Shown here piece by piece: positions 17,810-24,728 of a stretch of DNA of 64,000 nucleotides (the first letter of the stretch is position 1; every line of letters starts with the position of its first letter). The position numbers and the translations under genes are program-made. The stretch is from an uncultured Coriobacteriales bacterium (GTDB taxonomy: Bacteria; Actinomycetota; Coriobacteriia; Coriobacteriales; UMGS124), in the NCBI GenBank assembly GCA_934636245.1, contig CAKUAI010000001.1, forward strand, positions 62,001 through 126,000, written 5' to 3'. The notes below the pieces were generated by a model. The model did not search any database. It had not been told where the DNA came from and was given only the letters and a program-made list of their open reading frames with translations.

Positions 17810-18881
17810 CGCGACATCAGGGGGATGAGGGCCCGCCAACCGATGTCTTGCGTGCGTGCTTAGTACTCGCCCCTCCAGGCGCGGTTGCGCAGGATGTACA
17901 TGTGCGCGGGGCCGTTGCCCGAGTCGGGCAGGCGGTAGACCTGGTCGTCGGTGAACTCCTCGCAGGCGCCGTCGTCGAGGAACTCGCCCAGCGTGCGGTC
18001 GTAGGCGCCCATGAAGTCGCGCACGTCGCCGTCGGCGTCGCCGTAGAAGCGGGCCAGGCCGCCGCACTGGGTGACGCACTGGGGCAGGCCGCCGTCGGCA
18101 ACCTGGCCGGCGCACAGGTTGCACTTCTGCGCGACGTTGTTGGCGTCGAGGTAGCGCACGCCGTAGGGGCAGGCGTCCAGGCACATGCCGCAGCCGATGC
18201 ACTGCTCGGCGTCGATCTGGACGGTTCCGTCCTCGGCGATGGCGGAGGCGCCCGTCGGGCACACCGTCACGCACTCGGGGCTCGAGCAGTGCTGGCACTG
18301 CATGGGCAGGAAGTACATCTCCACGTCGGGGAACTGGCCGCTGCCGCCCTCGATGGGGTAGGGGCCCACGCGCTTGATCTTGACCCACTGCTGGCCGATG
18401 TCGACGCCGTTGACCGCCTTGCACCCGACGCTGCAGGCCATGCAGCCAACGCACTTGTTGAGGTCGGTAATGATCGCCTTGTGCATACTCTATGCTCTCC
18501 CCTCGTAATCGGGCAGCCACTCCTGCAGGCGCGGGTCGTCGGCGCTGTGAATGATCTCGGTGCCGTCGATGCCGCACGGGACGGGGTTGCCGAACGGCGA
18601 GTTGTCCGCCGTCGCCTTGTACACCTTCACCGCGTAGGCGCGCAGGTTGGAGGAGCCGATGAACGGGTCCTGGGCGTCCTTGTCGATGAGGCAGTTGCAG
18701 CAAGAAAGCTCGAAGCCCTTGTCGGCCTGCTTGAGCTCGGGGTACCACCACTGGTGCTCGAGGTTCACCACGCCGGGCGCGATGCCGTAGTACAGGTCTG
18801 CGACCTCGCGGATCTTGCCCCACTCGGTCTCGATCCAGCACCAGTCGCCGTCGGCGATGCCGAGGCGCTCGGCGTCTGCGG
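17810..18881. repeat. 1.07-kb direct duplication, left copy
   Basis: This segment matches 33444-34515 at a constant offset of 15,634 bases. The ferredoxin genes inside encode identical 208-residue proteins. Differences are visible only near the left edge (TGCGTGCGTGCT versus TGCGCGCGCGTT). Identity stops abruptly at 18881, inside the reductase coding sequence. The two copies bracket the recombinase/restriction island. Confidence 0.92.
17860..18486 (-). CDS. Four-cluster ferredoxin subunit (DmsB-like), duplicate copy
   Basis: A 208-residue ferredoxin with four cysteine groups: CVGCMACSVGC, CQHCSSPEC followed by CP, CIGCGMCLDACP, and CNLC followed by CVTQC. It should serve a molybdopterin reductase, but here its partner (18490-19011) is only a fragment. 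It is therefore probably redundant with the identical gene at 33494-34120, or can pair with that gene's catalytic subunit if expressed. A promoter for it is uncertain, because the upstream gene is truncated. Confidence 0.88.
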   Translation of the reverse strand: MHKAIITDLNKCVGCMACSVGCKAVNGVDIGQQWVKIKRVGPYPIEGGSGQFPDVEMYFLPMQCQHCSSPECVTVCPTGASAIAEDGTVQIDAEQCIGCGMCLDACPYGVRYLDANNVAQKCNLCAGQVADGGLPQCVTQCGGLARFYGDADGDVRDFMGAYDRTLGEFLDDGACEEFTDDQVYRLPDSGNGPAHMYILRNRAWRGEY

Positions 18882-19011
18882 CGGTCCAGACGGCATGACC
18901 GTCGACATAGGGGTTGCCGAAGTAGTTGATCTTGGCCCATGAGACGGCGAGGCCGGTTGGGCGAATCCAGTATTGGTCAGACGTGGTGAGGGCGAGCGTT
19001 TTGAAGAGCAT
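18490..19011 (-). pseudogene. Truncated, chimeric molybdopterin oxidoreductase (C-terminal fragment)
   Basis: Only the C-terminal ~170 residues of a DMSO-reductase-type catalytic subunit remain. From ADAERLGIADGDWCW onward it is identical to the intact gene at 34124-37051. Upstream the sequence switches to a different paralogue (TSDQYWIRPTGLAVSWAKIN, then HAVWTAA). The switch falls in a motif both paralogues would share, so this is a recombination product of two reductase genes. No Tat signal, iron-sulfur site or cofactor-binding core is left, so it cannot be an active enzyme. Sequence beyond 19011 in the same frame looks non-coding. Confidence 0.82.
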
Positions 19012-19405
19012 TGACGCCGAGCTGACGCAGGCCGCGCCGCGCAGGATGTCAGAAAGCCCCGCTTGCCCGGTTGGGATGTAGCGACAGGAAATCCACCAGC
19101 TTGGCTGGGGGGTGCCGACGACGCCCTCGAGGTGCTGGCCCCCCACGGCTCTACGTCTCGGGCCGCAGGACGTCCAGGTCGCAGGCGCTGCGGCGGCGCA
19201 GGTTGTAGGAGAAGGTGCACGCGGCGGTGGCTTTCTTACGGGTGGGAATCTCAGGCGAGGGTGCTTTGTGGACGAGATTTCCCATTCGCACACAACAAAG
19301 CGATGCCCGGCTGGCGCCCCGGCGTGAAAGCGACCTCGCCCGTCGCATGCCTGTAGATCCATCAGCGCGGGTGGTCCCTGGGTTTTCGGAGGTTCTTGAT
19401 TGGGC
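19012..19405. other. Non-coding junction between reductase fragment and recombinase gene
   Basis: About 390 bases of high-GC DNA. Open frames run through it on both strands but have no protein-like pattern. It probably contains the left island edge. No clear attachment-site repeat was identified. Confidence 0.4.
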
Positions 19406-20332
19406 TTACATGAGCGTCGACAGTGCTCGCATGACGATGTCGACGTCCTTGTTTTCGAGTTCTCGGATGACGTGCAGGTAGGTTTCCTGGGTGGTGTTCA
19501 TGCTCGCATGACCGAGGCGTTTGGAGACGCTCGCGACGGACACGCCGGCAAACAGCAGCAGCGACGCATGCGTGTGCCGCAGGCCGTGCACCGAGATGAC
19601 CGGCACCCCGGCGTTTTCGCAATGCCGCGTGAGTACTGCGTTGGCCGTTGAGTTGTACACCTTGCCGCAGGCGAATATCGGCTCGTTGCGCGGCAGGTCT
19701 TTGAGCAGGGCCGACAGCTGCATGATGAGCTGCCAGTCGAGCTGGACCTTACGTACGGACGAGGCGTTCTTGGTGGGGACGAAGCCGCCGCCGTTCTTGT
19801 AGTCCCACGTCTTGTTCACCGACAACGTCTGATGCACGAAGTCGAAGTCGTCGGGCGTGAGGCCCAGGGCCTCCGAGAACCGCAAACCTGTCTTGGCCAC
19901 CAACAGGATCAGCCAGTCCCAGCTGGGTTTGGGGCCTAAATCGAGGTCGGAGAGCATGGCGTGCAGCTCGAACTGGTTGAGGTACTTGATCTTCTTCTGC
20001 CTGGGTTGGCGACCCTTGATGATGACCTTACGCGTGGGGTCTCGACTGATGAAGCCCTCGTCCACAGCATCGAGGATTGCGCCTTTGAGCTGGTGGTGGA
20101 AGTCCATCGTCGTTTGGCGTTCGTGATGCTCGGCGTAGCCGTTGATGAGCTTCTGGTACTCGATTCGGTCGAGGTCTGCGAGTTTGAGGGTCGGCGCCAG
20201 CTTTCGCAACCATGTCATGGTGAGCTCGTACTTCCTCATGGTGACGTTGCGAATTGCCCCGTCCTTGTACACTTTGACCCACTGTGCGTAATAGTCGCAG
20301 AACAGGTTGGTCGCGCTCATGCTAGTTTCCAT
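19406..20332 (-). CDS. Tyrosine recombinase/integrase next to invertible hsdS cassettes
   Basis: 308 residues. A SAM-like DNA-binding domain lies at about residues 8-100 and a catalytic domain at about 115-295. The catalytic set is complete by position: R151 (TGLRFSEAL), H249 and R252 (HGLRHTHAS), H275 (GHAS) and nucleophile Y285 (QETYLHV). The enzyme cuts and rejoins DNA at a specific site. Its gene overlaps the 3' end of a silent hsdS half-gene on the same strand. This layout is known from phase-variable type I restriction loci, where the recombinase inverts hsdS segments. The start at 20332 is chosen for the AAAGGA 5-6 bases upstream. It could alternatively be the island integrase. Confidence 0.88.
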   Translation of the reverse strand: METSMSATNLFCDYYAQWVKVYKDGAIRNVTMRKYELTMTWLRKLAPTLKLADLDRIEYQKLINGYAEHHERQTTMDFHHQLKGAILDAVDEGFISRDPTRKVIIKGRQPRQKKIKYLNQFELHAMLSDLDLGPKPSWDWLILLVAKTGLRFSEALGLTPDDFDFVHQTLSVNKTWDYKNGGGFVPTKNASSVRKVQLDWQLIMQLSALLKDLPRNEPIFACGKVYNSTANAVLTRHCENAGVPVISVHGLRHTHASLLLFAGVSVASVSKRLGHASMNTTQETYLHVIRELENKDVDIVMRALSTLM

Positions 20333-20411
20333 GGGCGTCCTTTCGGGTAACGGGGTCGCCCGTGCTGATGGACGCTGAACATGTTGGCATGAGTGCCCGG
20401 TGGTTCAGCCT

Positions 20412-20488
20412 GACGCTGGTGAAGGGTGATGAGGGAGTCGAGGCGGGCGAAGAGCGAGCCGATCGCGCGCTGCTCGGGGAGGGAGGGC
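20412..20488 (-). repeat. hsdS inverted repeat, end-of-domain type, copy in cassette 1
   Basis: About 77 bases encoding the PEQRAIGSLFARLDSLITL segment. The complement of this sequence matches 27748-27824 in the expressed hsdS with one or two mismatches. Shorter matches occur at 28399-28463 (plus) and 23121-23158 (minus). Confidence 0.88.
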
Positions 20489-20900
20489 ACAGGGAGGTCG
20501 ACTTTGGCGAGGGCGTCCGAGCTGACCCTCATGACCTTGACTCCGTGTGCCGCCGACGCCTTCTGGACGTAAAAACCGTCGGTCTCAAAGAAGCTCGTGA
20601 GGAAGAGCGGGTCCTCGCGGTGAGAGAGCGCGAAGCTGTCGTCGTGGTATGCTACCTGGTCTTTTCCCATCCACGCGACCGCCTTGCAGACGTCCTCCAC
20701 GTTCTCGCTCGTGGTCGCGACGATGACGTCGCCGGGCTCAGCGAACCGCAGCTCGCTCTTCATCTCCTCGCGGACATGCGAGAACGTCTCTGTCGCGACG
20801 GGGCCGTAGGAAGTGTAGATCTCGCCGTAGTGGATGCAGGGGACGCCACCGTTCTCGACGTAGTCCTCAGCGGTGAAGCGCTCGCCGCGGGTGATTTTGG

Positions 20901-20930
20901 CCACCTCCCCCAGCTTACGCTGTTCCCAAG
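20901..20930 (-). repeat. hsdS inverted repeat, start-of-domain type, copy in cassette 1
   Basis: Thirty bases coding for WEQRKLGEV that are an exact reverse complement of 27346-27375 at the start of the first target domain of hsdS. Partial copies are at 27905-27946 (plus) and 23598-23616 (minus). It is a plausible crossover site for the neighbouring recombinase. Confidence 0.92.
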
Positions 20931-20994
20931 CGGAATGTTTCCGCGTTAGGAGCCCGGGTTGAAAGGTGCCGCAGCGATTGCTGTTTCTAAGCAT

Positions 20995-21468
20995 GATTGT
21001 CCTGACCGTTTATAAAGATGTGCGAAAGTTTCCTTTAGCTTCCTTTGTATATTTGAGCAACCTGCGAATGGAAAAGATATACAAGTTCTTGGAGGGTTTA
21101 ACGATATGCGATGTGGAGGAATTTGCGGGGAAGGGGTCCCGCAATAAGCTCAGGCTAGAAGCCGCTTAGGGTCTAAACGAGCACCTTGGCGGACAGCCTC
21201 GAGGTCGGAGGCATGCAGAGGGCGTAGGAACCCTCGTTGTGAACGGGGAACTGACCGATGCGGAAGCCTACTGGTTTGAGGTGAGTGGGCAATTCAGGGT
21301 GGAGTTCAAGGCATAGAGGTGGTTGTAATGAAAGCCAAGTATTTGGAGAGGCGGCGTTTCTTGAATTGACCTGCGGCGTCTATTCTAAGACTTGCCAGAG
21401 ATGTTTCCGCATAGCAACTTGTTCCCAAGTAGGGCCGGCGAGTTGTTTTCATCTGAGCCGGGCGAGGG
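20995..21468. other. Region between hsdS cassette and AbiEii toxin gene, possible gene remnants
   Basis: About 470 bases, more AT-rich than the flanks. A 33-codon stretch ending at 21169 and another coding-like stretch ending at about 21316 (GELTDAEAYWFEVSGQF) hint at remnants of a plus-strand gene. Neither can be assigned. The AT-rich start (21000-21060) could hold a promoter. Confidence 0.35.
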
Positions 21469-22359
21469 CTAATTCCATTGTAGCTCCTTGGGGCTCCAGG
21501 TGAGCTCGCCGGATGGTCCCGCATTCTGAAGCGCTGGGTCGAAAAAAGATGAGGCGAGTTTACACGCTGCCTCGAATGACGTGTAGGCGGGTTCGACGCC
21601 GCTCTTCTTGGCGAATGTTGGGAAGCCGGTCTTCCAGGTCGCAGGTGCGCGGAACTGTCCAGGCACGGCCATTTCACGTCTGCCGCATTCGCATTTTATC
21701 GAGTGGGAGAGCTGTTTGAGTGAGAAAGCCTTGTTCGTTGCGTAGAAGACGACATCGACCAGGTCCTTCATTCTCGATGACGGCCAGCCACCGGGTTGCA
21801 GCTCCATGATGGCGCACAACTTGTCGGCGAGCTGGTCGGGCAGCGGGTAGACGAGATACTCGCACGTCTCAAGCCCCTCGACGAAGATCCTGCTGGCGGG
21901 TTCGACGCGTTCCGGTGGCAGCGTGGTCCCGCAGTCAAGCGAGAGGTCGATCAAGACGGGGTCCTTCTCCTCGTGGCCCATGAAGGTCGCATAGCGCAGC
22001 TTGAGCAGGCGCGAGTAACCATTGTCATCCAGGGACTCCTCGCGCTTTGTCAGCCTGAAGGTGAGGAAGTCGCCCATGTCCTTGGCGGCGAGTGCGTTGA
22101 GCGCCGTTAGCGCCGAATCTGCGGATTCCCGCGACGCCGTCGCGAAGTCGATGTCGCGGGTCGCGCGGGCGTCAGGGATGCGCGCGAGCAGTCCACTGCC
22201 GCCCTTGAGGATGAAGCGGCCCGACGGGTCGCTGAAGACCCTGCATAGGAAGCGGTCGCGCAAGGCCTGGCGATATCCGTCTCCTGGGTTTCCGCCAGCG
22301 ATTCTCACGGCCTTTTTCAGGGCTCTGTCGAGCTGCCCCTCGTTCTCATAAATCGTCAT
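21469..22359 (-). CDS. AbiEii/AbiGii-type nucleotidyltransferase toxin
   Basis: 296 residues of the nucleotidyltransferase AbiEii/AbiGii toxin family. The nucleotidyltransferase core is visible as FILKGGSGLLAR, followed by ATRDIDFATA (the metal-binding D-x-D, about residues 66-75). AbiEii toxins transfer nucleotides to an RNA target and arrest growth on phage infection. The cognate antitoxin gene lies immediately upstream: the last 4 bases of 22356-22994 overlap this start, giving translational coupling. The pair sits between the two silent hsdS cassettes. Confidence 0.85.
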   Translation of the reverse strand: MTIYENEGQLDRALKKAVRIAGGNPGDGYRQALRDRFLCRVFSDPSGRFILKGGSGLLARIPDARATRDIDFATASRESADSALTALNALAAKDMGDFLTFRLTKREESLDDNGYSRLLKLRYATFMGHEEKDPVLIDLSLDCGTTLPPERVEPASRIFVEGLETCEYLVYPLPDQLADKLCAIMELQPGGWPSSRMKDLVDVVFYATNKAFSLKQLSHSIKCECGRREMAVPGQFRAPATWKTGFPTFAKKSGVEPAYTSFEAACKLASSFFDPALQNAGPSGELTWSPKELQWN

Positions 22360-22994
22360 GGCCTGTGCCTCCTTCTCATCAGTTCGTACAGGCTGCTGCC
22401 TTTAGACAGGCCTACCCTCGCGGCTCTGCTGTCAATCTCTTTCTTGAGGCGCGCCTCGTCTGTGACGAGCTCGCGTGCGAGTGCGTCGTTGAGCACGTTG
22501 GCTATGAGGCTCAGATCCTCTCCGTAGTCGATCAGGTCGATTACCGTCCTGCTCGGCGTTGTCGCGGGGATTCCGGAGACGACGGTGACGTCCGCGGCGT
22601 CGATCTTGCGTTTCCTCAGGACCAGATCGGGGCGCTGGGTCTGCCTCCGCTCATCCATGCAGAACTCGTAGGGCGTGGGACCGACCTCTCCGATGTGGTG
22701 CAGCCACGCGGCGGTCGCGCCCATGGCGATGGGGTCACGTTCGGCCGGCGGCGAGCCCGGACGTCTCCCTGGGTTGAGAGACAGCCAGGCAGCGAACACG
22801 TCCTCCTCGCGCTGGCCTGGGGCTCCGCCCATACGGTAGACCCCTTTGGCGAGCCTTTCGATATTGCCGAGTTTCTCGAGCCTTGAAACCGCGTACCGTT
22901 CGACGCCTGCCCCCTGTGCCTGAGCAGTGGTGAACATGCCTTTCTGGGAGGAAGCTATGTCGTTGAGGGCTCTTATGGTGTCTAGTATCTTCAT
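22356..22994 (-). CDS. AbiEi-type antitoxin / autorepressor
   Basis: 212 residues. The N-terminal winged helix (IASSQKGMFTTAQAQGAG through LEKLGNIERLAKGVYRM) is the AbiEi antitoxin pattern. The C-terminal part (PSRTVIDLIDYGED) matches the AbiEi C-terminal domain. In this family the protein silences the operon by binding inverted repeats upstream and also blocks the toxin. A strong 35-base palindrome lies directly upstream of the start codon. The ATG at 22994 is chosen over one further upstream because the longer version would read through that operator. Confidence 0.85.
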   Translation of the reverse strand: MKILDTIRALNDIASSQKGMFTTAQAQGAGVERYAVSRLEKLGNIERLAKGVYRMGGAPGQREEDVFAAWLSLNPGRRPGSPPAERDPIAMGATAAWLHHIGEVGPTPYEFCMDERRQTQRPDLVLRKRKIDAADVTVVSGIPATTPSRTVIDLIDYGEDLSLIANVLNDALARELVTDEARLKKEIDSRAARVGLSKGSSLYELMRRRHRP

Positions 22995-23029
22995 GCTTGG
23001 ATTGTAGCAATAGTTGCAACAATCCAAGC
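22995..23029 (-). promoter_or_regulatory. Palindromic operator of the AbiE operon
   Basis: A 35-base palindrome. The outer arms GCTTGGATTGT and ACAATCCAAGC pair perfectly, then after one mismatch GCAA pairs with TTGC around the centre. It touches the antitoxin start codon, so bound repressor would block transcription or initiation directly. AbiEi proteins are known to bind inverted repeats at this place. Confidence 0.75.
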
Positions 23030-23120
23030 GTGACAATCGCAAGACAGTCAAATCTGAACAATCTGTGAAATCCGTTCATCTAACTTCCGAGACACTGTTA
23101 CCTGGCATGAGTCTGAGCGC

Positions 23121-23158
23121 CCTTACGCTGGTGAAGGGTGATGAGGGAGTCGAGGCGG
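23121..23158 (-). repeat. hsdS inverted repeat, end-of-domain type, copy in cassette 2
   Basis: About 38 bases encoding RLDSLITLHQRK, the reverse complement of segments at 27787-27824 and 28425-28463 in hsdS. It diverges beyond the LDR codons. Confidence 0.75.
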
Positions 23159-23597
23159 TCCAGGACAGCACCAATCAAGGCCTGCTCCGCGGCAACCGGG
23201 AACAGTTGGGGCTGCTCCATGAACTCATCGACGCCGATGCTCCGCCCGTCTCTGATTCCGTAGGTGACCACAGAGAGCGCCTCTATGAAACGCCGGGACA
23301 TAAAGCGGTGCTTCCAAAAGCGATCACAGTGCAAATCTGGTCGTCTAGCAGCCAAGACGGTATATGCGGGGGAAGTAATACCCTCGATTGGGGAATGCGC
23401 GAATCCTCCCTGGAAGGACCTGAGGTGCACGACGTAGTCGCCAGGGTGCACATGTTTGTACCCTGACTCGTTGCTTGCGTCGTGACCAATGAACCTTCCC
23501 GAATCGTCACGCCTGACCATGCCCTGGTCCTGCGTTGCGGAGAGCACCGGCAGCTCAGGAAAGCCTCGTTGGTCCGCCGTCTCGAATATCTCGCCAG

Positions 23598-23616
23598 CCT
23601 TACGCTGTTCCCAAGC
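23598..23616 (-). repeat. hsdS inverted repeat, start-of-domain type, copy in cassette 2
   Basis: About 19 bases (CCTTACGCTGTTCCCAAGC) coding for AWEQRK, the reverse complement of the same site at 27346 and 27927 in hsdS. Confidence 0.7.
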
Positions 23617-23673
23617 GGGTGTATCATCTGTGCATGCGTTTGTACTGCATATCTCAACACGGAATGGTGCAAG

Positions 23674-23883
23674 ATGACATACGCGGAGCTTTTGGACAAA
23701 CATGCGGGCGAAAATGAGATCCGCTCGTTTCTGGTTGACGGTGACACGGTGCCGGTGACGATGCGCATCCCGGCCAACCTGCGCGACTGCGCCAAGGAGG
23801 CGGCGGCGCTGCGGGGGATGAGCTTCTCGGCGTTCATGCGCGCCTGCATGATTGACGAGCTGGCCAAGGGTGGTCGCAAATGA
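23674..23883 (+). CDS. Small ribbon-helix-helix-like protein
   Basis: 69 residues. The C-terminal part (VPVTMRIPANLRDCAKEAAA then LRGMSFSAFMRACMIDEL) fits a ribbon-helix-helix: one strand and two helices. It is the first gene of the restriction operon and overlaps the next by 4 bases (ATGA), so it may be an autoregulator of the operon or an antitoxin-like partner of the GIY-YIG protein. The ATG at 23674 is chosen because the upstream open frame is the complement of hsdS cassette 2. The ribosome site is weak. Confidence 0.65.
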   Translation: MTYAELLDKHAGENEIRSFLVDGDTVPVTMRIPANLRDCAKEAAALRGMSFSAFMRACMIDELAKGGRK

Positions 23884-24728
23884 TCAACCTGACTACCGTG
23901 ACTATGCAGCTCATCGACTCGAAGCCGGATGGGATAAAAATCTGCCGCGTGGAGGGGGAGTCCCTGGTGACCGTCGTCGTGCCGCGCGAGAAGCTCGCCG
24001 AGGCAAAGAACTTACCCGACCTGCCGGCGCGTGGGGTGTACTTCCTTCTCGACGAGGACCACGGCATGTTGAACAAGGTCTACGCCGGGCAGACGACGCA
24101 GGGTCTGACCAGGCTCGACGCCCACAAGGCCAAGAAGGACTTCTGGAACCGCGCCGTCATGTTCCTGGACATGGAATACAACATCGACCGCGACACGTTG
24201 GACATGCTCGAGGCCAAGGCCATAGGCTACGTGCGCGAGCACGGCTCCTACGCAACCGACAACGAGGCCACACCCAAGCCCAACGCCAACCCCTACAAGG
24301 CCCAGACGGTCGAGCGGCTCTTTGAGAGGATTCGCTTCCGCATGGAGGTCCTCGGCTACGACCTTGACCGCGTTTGCGAGGCCCCGAAGGCGGTGGGAGC
24401 TGTGTTCCACACGAAGAAGAACGGCATCCATGCCTCCGGCCGCTACGATGTGGGCACGGGGCGATTTATCGTCCTGGCTGGCAGCGAGATTGCGCTCAAC
24501 CGCTCCGTCCTCAAGAACCAGAGAGCAATCGATGCGCGCGTGAACATGTTTGGATGCGCTGACGGGCCGGGCAAGGCAGTCACAACGGACGACCTTGAGT
24601 TTACCAGTCCGAGTACGGCTGCCGTATTTGTCTTAGGAGGCAGTCAAAACGGCCGGACCGAATGGGTCAGCGAAGACGGAAAGACGCTCAACGACGTGTA
24701 TAGAACCGAGGGTCAGCGCAATGAATAA
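23880..24728 (+). CDS. GIY-YIG nuclease-like protein with C-terminal DUF4357
   Basis: 282 residues. A GIY-YIG-type domain starts at GVYFLLDEDH and reaches VYAGQT (about residues 43-62), with the family glutamate likely in LDMLEAKAIGYV (about 113-124). The C-terminal half is DUF4357-like: FHTKKNGIHASGRYDVGTGR then FIVLAGSEIA, with a last piece SPSTAAVFVLGGSQNGRTEW. Proteins of this layout are often encoded inside type I restriction operons; their role is not established. Here it is translationally coupled to the gene before it (overlap 4 bases) and to hsdM (overlap 8 bases), which suggests a stoichiometric accessory of the restriction system. Confidence 0.78.
   Translation: MINLTTVTMQLIDSKPDGIKICRVEGESLVTVVVPREKLAEAKNLPDLPARGVYFLLDEDHGMLNKVYAGQTTQGLTRLDAHKAKKDFWNRAVMFLDMEYNIDRDTLDMLEAKAIGYVREHGSYATDNEATPKPNANPYKAQTVERLFERIRFRMEVLGYDLDRVCEAPKAVGAVFHTKKNGIHASGRYDVGTGRFIVLAGSEIALNRSVLKNQRAIDARVNMFGCADGPGKAVTTDDLEFTSPSTAAVFVLGGSQNGRTEWVSEDGKTLNDVYRTEGQRNE

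Larger units (their letters stand above)
20317..20994 (-). pseudogene. Silent hsdS half-gene (target-recognition cassette 1)
   Basis: A single target-recognition domain bracketed by HsdS conserved segments: AWEQRKLGEVAKITRGERF at its start, then SLPEQRAIGSLFARLDSLIT and LHQRQ at its end. A full HsdS needs two such domains, and here reading continues into unrelated sequence. It lies on the strand opposite to the expressed hsdS (27303-28517) and shares with it inverted repeats at both borders of the domain. It is therefore best read as a donor cassette, not a working subunit. It could be translated from an ATG at 20994, but no good ribosome site is seen. Confidence 0.82.
23098..23703 (-). pseudogene. 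Silent hsdS half-gene (target-recognition cassette 2)
   Basis: A second single target-recognition domain on the minus strand. It begins at AWEQRKAGEIFETADQRGF and ends at AEQALIGAVLDRLDSLIT then LHQRK. It contains SFQGGFAHSPIEGITSPAYT, a common HsdS target-domain pattern. The end repeat (23121-23158) is shorter and more diverged than that of cassette 1, so recombination may be less frequent. The 5' part of the open frame overlaps the start of the gene at 23674 on the other strand and is probably not translated. Confidence 0.78.

Noticed and set aside
18490..19362. Possible intact 290-residue reductase-like protein
   Set aside because: The first ~117 codons have no protein-like pattern, and the remainder is only the C-terminus of a 975-residue enzyme; treated as a pseudogene from 19011.
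19012..19405. tRNA or attachment site next to the recombinase
   Set aside because: No cloverleaf or tRNA-like 3' end could be found, and no short direct repeat matching the right edge was identified by eye.
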